This document shows positions 16,201 through 21,023 of a stretch of 21,023 bases of DNA, piece by piece. The notes under the pieces were generated by a model. The model searched no databases. It was not told the DNA's origin and saw only the letters and a list, made by a program, of their open reading frames with translations. A program made the position numbers and the translations under genes. This DNA comes from Bacteroidetes bacterium UBA2322. GTDB taxonomy: Bacteria; Bacteroidota; Bacteroidia; Chitinophagales; UBA2359. The stretch lies in assembly GCA_002345145.1 (NCBI GenBank), contig DDVC01000007.1, positions 7,625 to 28,647 of the forward strand. The letters run 5' to 3'. Every line of letters starts with the position of its first letter. Position 1 is the stretch's first letter.

Positions 16201-16472
16201 TTGCAGGCGAAGGAGTACTGGGTATAAACAGAGCTTTTTTATATGCCGGTGTAAAAAACATTATTTACACACTGTTTAAAGTGTATGATTATTCATCTTC
16301 GCAATTATCGCAAAAATTTTACGAACTGTTGATGCAAGATGACAATGCCGGTAAAGCCTACTTAGAAATACTCAGCCAAGCCAAACGTCAGCTTATACAA
16401 GAAGGCAAAATAGCTGCGCCCAAGCACTGGAGCGGTTTTGTATTAGTAGGGGCAGGCAGGGTAAATTTGTAA
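13206..16472 (+). CDS. TPR-CHAT protein (caspase/separase-fold protease candidate)
   Basis: This 1088-residue cytosolic protein has no signal peptide. Residues about 20-480 are helical tetratricopeptide repeats, many of the 42-residue kinesin-light-chain type (for example ADSYANVSAYYSQIKNYPKS and DAYNNLATTYTKLGKFKKA). A helical spacer (about 490-690) leads to a CHAT domain (about 700-1088). In that domain LLFLPDEKIAAIPFEALL (788-805) is the typical strand-loop. His942 in ISAHAHYN aligns with the catalytic His of the ATHG motif, and Cys991 in LSCCDTG with the catalytic Cys of LSACxTG. GEGVLGINRAFLYAGVKNII and a C-terminal WSGFVLVG follow as in the family, so the dyad is intact. Known TPR-CHAT proteins cut partner proteins when a sensor binds. 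No partner is encoded nearby and its trigger is unknown. The TPR half is visibly AT-richer than the CHAT half. Confidence 0.9.
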   Translation: MSSLKTTAENDCRNFEAGMRLAEAKQFITEARFEDALNLLATLEPLLKLEADPHNYIVCLIYKSDALCRKGEITKALQLITHTVKLALKKLGRMHLTTADAFNMWGICCYFNGNITQTGVWYMVALNIRMAVVGNNHIKVADSYANVSAYYSQIKNYPKSIELVTKAIHIYEKLPNKNFNNLTNLAKLLNNLAIYYRRINNRSLAYTYYHKSLRYKLAMFGENHPDVGDSYQSLGLCKYAEGEFLAALDYFKRALDIFKQFYPEQSRVLVDTYANIGTCHQYLDDFDQALVFLLHALSIHNSLPNATTHHTLFNLLFSIGQCYYGQRLYKKALSIYKINFKFWQQNPNKASIDLKSLTLNVGNVYYRLKKYPLALRYYHKSGVAVLKSSVVNLAELGICYLNIGNCCIKTEKYNIAVKATKKALNFLNKATIVNKISVADAYNNLATTYTKLGKFKKALHYSKLALGRILLQKLANNPLALPHKVEENLENEGTILMLLNKAKILFNIYLKYPAKTVCLCASVAHLQLCDALIEKTRSSFLTEGSRLELAKEAKRVYAFTLKALHTAQQHGVNLSAYNHRLGYNLPHTVLPLAHYYMERSKNTLLLAHITQAEAKLKAQLPAAVSEKERELNKQLLLLSRLLEEEHNKTAPDENKLNQWQQQYFAHKMAYDELLAQINQEYPHYSQLKQQYHIPTINHIQQAMPANMAMISYVTGKQLTFIFVVTHHNCTFTATPLEQATKDAIKNFDFLIQNDFDTEAYTQAAHHLYQCLVEPALANIQATKDVTSLLFLPDEKIAAIPFEALLSHAPAKGGKFAELPYLINRYDIGYHLSAALWYKDANAQTKQQSVMPATQLGFAGFAPVYQNTQQTKPQPLPSNAVRSVKVGNTEFDELIYSEQEVAGVEHFFRQKQQPAQAYLHLEANLSNFMQYAHRAKHLLISAHAHYNKKSPKLSAIIFSPDKPTDEQCSLLYMPDIYTLQLQNTDLLTLSCCDTGIGKQVAGEGVLGINRAFLYAGVKNIIYTLFKVYDYSSSQLSQKFYELLMQDDNAGKAYLEILSQAKRQLIQEGKIAAPKHWSGFVLVGAGRVNL

Positions 16473-16718
16473 CTGTACTTTGGTTATTGCCGCCTAAGCA
16501 AAAAGGCGCAGCCCCCGTTTAATGTGTAAATGGAGTTTTTTCTACCTGTTTTCATCAAAAAAAAGCACACAGTTAACGCAGATTAAACGGATAAACACGG
16601 GTAAAAATGTGGTTTGTGGGTAGTTGGTAACACAAGGTTGGAATTAAAATGAACGCCCGATAGAGATAAAGCTTGCGTAAGATTTGCCTGCACCGGTTAA
16701 AATGCGCAACAGATTACA

Positions 16719-16730
16719 GTGCGCTGCACC
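16719..16730 (-). repeat. GC palindrome repeat copy 1 (inverted)
   Basis: The plus-strand GTGCGCTGCACC is the reverse complement of GGTGCAGCGCAC, the core of the copies at 16824 and 16876. The core is itself an imperfect palindrome (GTGC-3 nt-GCAC). Confidence 0.6.
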
Positions 16731-16763
16731 TGATAACAATACAGTTTGCTGCTGCCAAGATTG

Positions 16764-16779
16764 AAGGGCGCTGCCCCTT
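16764..16779. repeat. Related GC palindrome AAGGGCGCTGCCCCTT
   Basis: This near-perfect inverted repeat has AAGGG / CCCTT arms around a CGCTGC core (one extra C). It shares the GCGCTGC centre with the GTGCGCTGCAC copies and lies between copies 1 and 2. Confidence 0.5.
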
Positions 16780-16823
16780 GTGTGTTACTCCCCCCTAAAA
16801 TGCGCGTTTGAGGTTTTGCAAAA

Positions 16824-16836
16824 GTGCAGCGCACCG
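16824..16836 (+). repeat. GC palindrome repeat copy 2
   Basis: GTGCAGCGCACCG, a direct repeat of the copy at 16877 (13 identical bases) 53 bp away. The two are followed by GAAAT and GTAATTT, respectively. Confidence 0.65.
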
Positions 16837-16875
16837 AAATATAGGTAGCTACTATGTTAAATACCCCATTAACAA

Positions 16876-16889
16876 GGTGCAGCGCACCG
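16876..16889 (+). repeat. GC palindrome repeat copy 3
   Basis: GGTGCAGCGCACCG: the 12-bp palindromic form GGTGC-AGC-GCACC is complete here. ACCTGTTTG follows 23 bp later. The same core as copy 2 in the same orientation. Confidence 0.65.
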
Positions 16890-17022
16890 TAATTTATCAC
16901 CCTACCTGTTTGAAATCCTTTTGCGGTAAGCCTTTGAGTATGCTCATAACTCCAACCCCATGTTATTTTAGGGGCGTAACCATTAATTTTCGTAGAAAAA
17001 CCAAATAAAAAAATGATTAGCT

Positions 17023-17033
17023 GGGCGTAGCCC
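17023..17033. repeat. Short palindrome GGGCGTAGCCC
   Basis: A four-base arm pair (GGGC/GCCC) around GTA, 59 nt beyond the stop of the CotH-like gene. On the minus strand a T-rich run follows about 9 nt later, so it might weakly terminate that gene. It resembles the neighbouring GC palindromes. Confidence 0.35.
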
Positions 17034-17091
17034 TGAAATTTTACCGTTTAAACACCCTATAAATATCGGTTTTTAGAAGTTACCGTTAAGA

Positions 17092-19494
17092 TTAGTATTT
17101 CACCAATTTAAATGTTTGCCCGATGCGGGTAATAGAAGCGGGAGTATTGGGGGCAGAAAAGCAGATTTGCAAAAAATATAAACCCGATGGCAAATGCTCC
17201 GGCACCTGTACTGTTGCCAAATGACTACCTGCCGAATAAACCTGCTCGGGCTGGGCATACACTATACTGCCGGCGCTATTGAACAAGGTAATTTGTGCAG
17301 CGGCTTGGCTTGTTAGGAGCAGGGGAGCGTTTATGGTATGGGTAAACGGGTTGGGATACGGTGGGTGCAAGGTAAAAAACGGCTCTGCGGCATCGGGTTG
17401 TACGGTAAGCGGGGTCATATTGGAGTAGCCCGGCGTGGGGTAGGGTAAAATTTGGAGTTCGCCCTGTCCATCGGGCAGCAGTCCTTGTGTTATGTTTTGC
17501 TGTTGTTGTCCGTAGGTAATGGTGTAAACAGGTTGCTGCTCTATGGTAAAAATGCCTATGGATTCGCCGCCGGCGCTGAGTTTAAAATTGGCATGGTGGG
17601 GTCCTTGGCTTCCGTTTTCGTCTGCCCAAATGAGCATAAAACCCTGCGGGGCAATTAGGGTATCGGGCATACGCCATTTGGTAGGGTTAGAGAGGTTATC
17701 GGTTAAATAAAAATTGCTGAGGTTAATGGGGGTAAAACCGGCGTTGTAAATTTCAATCCAGTCATCAAACTGCCCAAACTCATCGGGTATGGTGTTGTTG
17801 GTAGCCATAAATTCGTTTACCGTAAGCGGATAGGGGCTTAGGGTTAGCGCTACTTGTCGGTAAGAATTTTGCAGCAGGGGCTCTCGGTTGGTAGCGGCAT
17901 TGGCATCGGCTGCGGTAAAGTAGTACTCAATGGTAGCCGGTGCAGTAAGCCCGCTGACTGCAATGCCATAAGTGCCATCATTGGCAGCGCCATCGGCTTG
18001 TGTGCCGTTGTCTTGCATGGTAAGGGAGGAAAAAGCGCCGCCGTTTATGCGGTAATAAAAAGTAACCTGTGGGGTAGCGCCGGCGTTGTCGTCAAAAACG
18101 CGGCAGGTAAAATAAATGGTTTGCCCCGATATGGGGTAAAGCGGCGTATGTTTGGGGCTAAGTATAACCGGCGCTATGTTTTGGGGAGTGAGTTGAATAA
18201 GCGCATTGGTTCGGCGGGTAGCAATATAGGGTTTTATGCCGTAGGTTACATGCCCGCCAAGGGCTTGCTCATAGCTGTTGGTAAACTGTGTAATGGTAAA
18301 TCCATAATCAAGGGTTCTAAAATTATCGGCTTCGGCAAAAGGGGTAATCATGACCCTTAAAGCATCTATGCGCGGAAACAGTACGCCGGTAGTAGCAGCC
18401 GTTTGGAGCAGCATGTTAAAGTAGTAGCTAAATCGGCGTCTAAACTCCTGCACATTGAGCAGGCGGGTATGCAGGGGCGGAAAATTGGCTTCGGGAGCCC
18501 AGCCATAAACATTGCGGCTTGCCCAGTCTATGCCAAACCAGTCAATACCAAAGGTATTATCGGTATCATAAGGTATGTATTCAAACTTGCCGGTGGCGGT
18601 ATTTTGGTATAGGTAGTAGTTGTTAATGTTGTAGTTGTAACCGTCCCAGTTGGCGGTAAAGATATCTAATGCCAAAAGGCGCAAAAAATTATCTACATTA
18701 AAAAGGGCATCTACCCTGCCGGCAAAATCAGCGTCAAGGGGCGAGTTGAGGGCGGTAACAAAAGCAGCCAAATCTGTGTAATCATCGGCGGTTTCGTTGG
18801 TTTTGAGTTCATACACTCTGCGCCCGAACATTTCTAATTTATAGTCGTTGGCATTAGGACCCAGATATTCGAGCGATGCGGGGTAAAGGCATTTGTAAAG
18901 GTTGCCGTTTTTGTTGCCATACCATCGGGCGGCAAATTCTTCGTCAATATGTTCTACGTTAATGTAAAGCCCTCTGTACTGGTTGTTTACATATAGGGCA
19001 ACGTGGTTGGCACGGGGCGCGGGAATGCCTAAATGGGCGGCTAAATCCCAGTACAATTTGGCGCGGATAATGGCGGGGTCGTTATGCTCGCCGTTGAGGT
19101 TCATTTTTTCGAGGCTCTTGTACCTATTGCCGGGGGTAAAACTGTTGAACGATACTTTAAACGATTTTTTACCCGATGCAAGCGAGGTATTGCCCCGAAG
19201 CCCAAACCCGATGTTTTGAACGGTATCGGAAAAAGCGGCATTGGTAAAAACAAAGGTAGCCGGATACTCCACATCGCCGGTAGAGGCATTGAGCATGGCG
19301 GTAAAATCGGCAGGGTCTATAAAAATGTCTATGCGTGGCACGCCGGTATCATTAAAGAGTATGTTGGCGGCATCGGTGGCGGGCAACTGATAGGGCGAAG
19401 GTACTATTTGTGCAAAAAGGCGGAACGGGGCAAATACACCTACATAAAACAAACAGGCAACAAGCAAGAGGCATTTTTTTTTCATGCGGCACAT
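17092..19494 (-). CDS. Secreted CotH-kinase family protein with lamin-tail and T9SS sorting domains
   Basis: This 800-residue exported protein has a signal peptide ending near Ala28-Gln29 (LLLVACLFYVG core). Translation may start at Met1 or, more typically for a signal peptide, at Met4 (ATG complement 19483-19485). The CotH domain (about 50-400) shows GLRGNTS plus GKKSFKVSF, KMNLNGEHNDPAIIRAKL, GLYINVEHIDEEF, ANWDGYNYNINNYYLY and the acidic metal-type motif PYDTDNTFG (about 305-315). These are the conserved blocks of the spore-coat CotH atypical protein kinase family. A beta-sandwich (about 445-540), a lamin-tail domain (about 555-665, VNEFMATNN to LLPDG) and a T9SS sorting domain (about 708-800, PPYPNPF to FKLVKY) follow. 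It probably acts on or outside the cell surface. Kinase activity in such exported homologues is inferred from CotH. The ecf genes lie 80 nt upstream on the same strand. Confidence 0.9.
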   Translation of the reverse strand: MCRMKKKCLLLVACLFYVGVFAPFRLFAQIVPSPYQLPATDAANILFNDTGVPRIDIFIDPADFTAMLNASTGDVEYPATFVFTNAAFSDTVQNIGFGLRGNTSLASGKKSFKVSFNSFTPGNRYKSLEKMNLNGEHNDPAIIRAKLYWDLAAHLGIPAPRANHVALYVNNQYRGLYINVEHIDEEFAARWYGNKNGNLYKCLYPASLEYLGPNANDYKLEMFGRRVYELKTNETADDYTDLAAFVTALNSPLDADFAGRVDALFNVDNFLRLLALDIFTANWDGYNYNINNYYLYQNTATGKFEYIPYDTDNTFGIDWFGIDWASRNVYGWAPEANFPPLHTRLLNVQEFRRRFSYYFNMLLQTAATTGVLFPRIDALRVMITPFAEADNFRTLDYGFTITQFTNSYEQALGGHVTYGIKPYIATRRTNALIQLTPQNIAPVILSPKHTPLYPISGQTIYFTCRVFDDNAGATPQVTFYYRINGGAFSSLTMQDNGTQADGAANDGTYGIAVSGLTAPATIEYYFTAADANAATNREPLLQNSYRQVALTLSPYPLTVNEFMATNNTIPDEFGQFDDWIEIYNAGFTPINLSNFYLTDNLSNPTKWRMPDTLIAPQGFMLIWADENGSQGPHHANFKLSAGGESIGIFTIEQQPVYTITYGQQQQNITQGLLPDGQGELQILPYPTPGYSNMTPLTVQPDAAEPFFTLHPPYPNPFTHTINAPLLLTSQAAAQITLFNSAGSIVYAQPEQVYSAGSHLATVQVPEHLPSGLYFLQICFSAPNTPASITRIGQTFKLVKY

Positions 19495-19574
19495 AATTTG
19501 GATAAACTTGGCTTAATAAGGAGCTAAGATAGGCATTTTTGGTAAATGTGCAGCTTTTGGGGCACAAAAACGCC

Positions 19575-20357
19575 TTAAAGGGTGCGCCCCACCCAAGCCG
19601 TAAGCCCGCACAGCAAACAAAAGATAGCGGTTACAGCCCGGTCATGGGCAGTTATGGGCAAGTGGTATTGGGCTCGGTGGTAGGTAAAACATCGGGCTTC
19701 CATAGCCATAGCCAGCTCATCGGCACGGGTAAAAAGGTTTTGCAATAAGGGCAACAATAAATTCCTCATTCGTTTTACCTGATTTTTTACCCTATTACCC
19801 ATTCGGGCAGTTTGGGCGGCATTTATTTGTTGGTAAGCATCAAACAAGGCGGGTATTTGGGCAAGGGTGAGGCTCAGCAGCACACCCACCACTGCCGGTA
19901 CGGGTTTTGGCAGGGGGTGCAGATACCACGCCACTGCCTTGCTGATTTCACTAACGGTAGCAGTGGCAACCATTAATTGACTAAACACCAAAAACAGCAC
20001 AAATTTCCAGCCATACCCTATGCCGTATTGCAAACCCTCTTGGCTAAGGCGGGCTAACACTCCCTTGGGGGCAAGGGGTGTTCCGGCTTTGGCAAGCGCC
20101 GGCACCACAATAAGCATGGGCAACCAAACCAATAAAACCGGCAGCATTTTTTTTACCATACCCGCCGGCTGTTTGGCAAGCAGGTAAATGCCCGCCAACA
20201 AACTGCTCATCGCCACTAATCCGGTGTAGTGCCCTCCGTAGGGCTGTAGCAATACAGCTATGGTAAATGCAGCCATACACAGAAATTTACATCGGGCATC
20301 TAAAGCATGTATAACCGATTGCCGATAGGTATATCTAAAAAGCACTAAGTCAGCCAT
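19575..20357 (-). CDS. ecfT: Energy-coupling factor transporter transmembrane protein EcfT
   Basis: This 260-residue integral membrane protein is the T component of an ECF (group II/III ABC) importer for a vitamin or transition metal. It has hydrophobic segments in the N-terminal half (about 28-60, 72-90, 115-135, 155-172) and at the C-terminus. HALDARCKF (18-25) is the family N-terminal motif. The two cytoplasmic coupling-helix motifs that dock onto the ATPases are Ala184-Arg185-Met186 and Ala221-Arg222-Cys223 (AMEARCF), variants of the usual Ala-Arg-Gly. Its ATG (20355-20357) overlaps the end of ecfA by 13 bp, indicating translational coupling and one operon. With a single ATPase visible it resembles BioMN/CbiQO-type modules. 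The substrate-binding S component is not in the window, so the substrate is unknown. Confidence 0.88.
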   Translation of the reverse strand: MADLVLFRYTYRQSVIHALDARCKFLCMAAFTIAVLLQPYGGHYTGLVAMSSLLAGIYLLAKQPAGMVKKMLPVLLVWLPMLIVVPALAKAGTPLAPKGVLARLSQEGLQYGIGYGWKFVLFLVFSQLMVATATVSEISKAVAWYLHPLPKPVPAVVGVLLSLTLAQIPALFDAYQQINAAQTARMGNRVKNQVKRMRNLLLPLLQNLFTRADELAMAMEARCFTYHRAQYHLPITAHDRAVTAIFCLLCGLTAWVGRTL

Positions 20358-21023
20358 GTTATACTGTTAAGGGGGCGTTGGTGATAATGGTAGGGCGGTT
20401 TTACCCCATACTTTTCTGCCTGTGGCAGTACGGTTTGGGGGGTGCCGTCTAATACCATTTGCCCTTGGTGCATAATGGCAAGCCGGGTGGCATGGGCAAG
20501 GGTTTTTTCTAAATCGTGGGTAATAACCAAAATGGTATGCCCGTTTTGGTGCAAGCTCACTATTTGTTGCAAGGTTTGCACTACACCCTCATAATCCAAT
20601 CCGTTAAAAGGTTCATCTAATACAATCATGGCGGGCTGCATGGCTAAAATACCAGCAATAGCCAACCGGCGTTGTTGTCCGCCCGATAGCTCTAAGGGGT
20701 GTCGGTTTTCTAAGCCGGTTAAACCGGTAGTTTGCAGGGCTTGGGTTACTCGGTGGTTTATTTCGGAGGCGGTAAGGCGCAGGTTTTCGGGTCCAAAAGC
20801 CACTTCTTCATACACCGTTTGGGCTACCATTTGGCTTGCGGCATCTTGAAACACCAAACCAATAGTTTGTCGGGCAATGAGCAATTGCCGACTAACGGGT
20901 TTTCCCCATAGCAGTACACTACCCGATGTGGGTTGTAGCAACCCGTTGAAATGGCGCACCAAAACCGTTTTGCCCGACCCATTACTGCCCGATAGCACAA
21001 TAAATTCACCCTTTTGGATTTGC
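20345..21023 (-). CDS. ecfA: ECF transporter ATP-binding protein (EcfA/BioM-like), N-terminus beyond window
   Basis: This ABC ATPase of an ECF importer is cut by the right window edge. The reading frame stays open past the in-frame GTG at 20996-20998 to the edge, adding QIQKGEFI before VLSGSNGSGKT, so the GTG is internal and roughly 20-30 residues are missing. Walker A (GSNGSGKT), the Q-loop and ECF-type segment VFQDAASQMVAQTVYEEVAFG, the signature LSGGQQRR, Walker B MIVLDEPFNGLD and the H-loop ITHD are all intact. The QMVAQTVYEEVAFGPENL stretch is typical of ECF/CbiO ATPases. The TAG stop at 20345-20347 lies inside the ecfT start region. A partner S component or second ATPase may lie to the right of the window. 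Confidence 0.9.
   Translation of the reverse strand, partial: QIQKGEFIVLSGSNGSGKTVLVRHFNGLLQPTSGSVLLWGKPVSRQLLIARQTIGLVFQDAASQMVAQTVYEEVAFGPENLRLTASEINHRVTQALQTTGLTGLENRHPLELSGGQQRRLAIAGILAMQPAMIVLDEPFNGLDYEGVVQTLQQIVSLHQNGHTILVITHDLEKTLAHATRLAIMHQGQMVLDGTPQTVLPQAEKYGVKPPYHYHQRPLNSITWLT

Larger units (their letters stand above)
16473..17091. other. Non-coding region (619 bp) with a palindrome cluster
   Basis: This lies between the 3' ends of the TPR-CHAT gene and the leftward CotH-like gene. No supported CDS or structural RNA was found. The right two-thirds hold several short GC-rich palindromes, including three copies of the core GTGCAGCGCAC, set in AT-rich DNA. The two approximately 66-residue open frames here (both strands) run straight through these repeats and share a VQRTVI peptide because of them, so they are not credible genes. 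No strong intrinsic terminator is visible for either flanking gene. Confidence 0.65.

Noticed and set aside
16719..16889. CRISPR-like array
   Set aside because: Only three 11-13-bp cores, one inverted, with unequal spacing (about 105 and 53 bp) and no cas genes. This does not fit repeat-spacer architecture.
16697..16900. 67-codon minus-strand and 66-codon plus-strand open frames (to 17008) in the palindrome region
   Set aside because: Both run through the GC palindrome repeats, have no promoter, no recognisable domain and unusual composition. The shared peptide VQRTVI comes from the repeats being read in similar frames.
17050..17076. Hairpin after the CotH-like gene (ACCG ... CGGT followed by T run)
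   Set aside because: The stem would be only 4 bp with a long loop, too weak to call a terminator.
20345..20998. ecfA starting at the GTG at 20996-20998
   Set aside because: That start would begin two residues before the Walker A glycine-rich loop, and the frame is open to the window edge with family-typical residues (KGEFI), so the true start is outside.

Overview
The window comes from a member of the Bacteroidota, probably a free-living Chitinophagales/Saprospirales-type lineage. The evidence is two large secreted proteins that end in type IX secretion (T9SS) C-terminal sorting domains, promoter boxes of the Bacteroidota form (TTTG at -33, TAnnTTTG at -7), little sign of Shine-Dalgarno sequences, and an M23 peptidase and a TPR/DUF1736-type membrane protein that look typical of the phylum. 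No rRNA, tRNA, transposase, phage gene or CRISPR array was seen.

Layout, left to right. A 26-bp perfect palindrome lies at the left edge (1-26). A leftward pair follows: a TPR-bearing multi-pass membrane protein of the TMTC/GT-C type (741-2810), then a TrhA/hemolysin III family membrane protein (44-700). A 368-bp divergent intergenic region with several palindromes separates this pair from a rightward 1444-residue T9SS-exported protein (3179-7513: Calx-beta, choice-of-anchor I propeller, five Ig-like repeats, sorting domain), which is closed by a very clear intrinsic terminator. Next is a rightward M23 metallopeptidase with its own promoter (7733-9097). Convergent to it is a leftward pair: ftcD (10749-12467, bifunctional formimidoyltransferase-cyclodeaminase of histidine/folate metabolism), then an SCP2-CaiB/BaiF fusion that carries the catalytic residues of alpha-methylacyl-CoA racemases (9116-10693).

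A 738-bp gene-poor stretch with two terminator-like hairpins follows (12468-13205). Then comes a solitary TPR-CHAT protein of 1088 residues (13206-16472), a caspase/separase-fold protease candidate with an intact His/Cys pair. Next is a 619-bp non-coding region holding a cluster of short GC-rich palindromes, three of which share the core GTGCAGCGCAC. The right end is leftward: a secreted CotH-kinase/lamin-tail protein with a T9SS domain (17092-19494), and the T and A components of an energy-coupling-factor (ECF) vitamin/metal importer (ecfT 19575-20357; ecfA 20345 to the right edge, truncated).

Most of the window is chromosomal housekeeping, envelope and secretion biology. The best candidates for something less described are the lone TPR-CHAT gene together with its long upstream region, the palindrome cluster after it, the SCP2-racemase fusion next to ftcD, and the HxC variant of the M23 zinc site. 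No clear multi-gene novel system could be demonstrated from the sequence alone.
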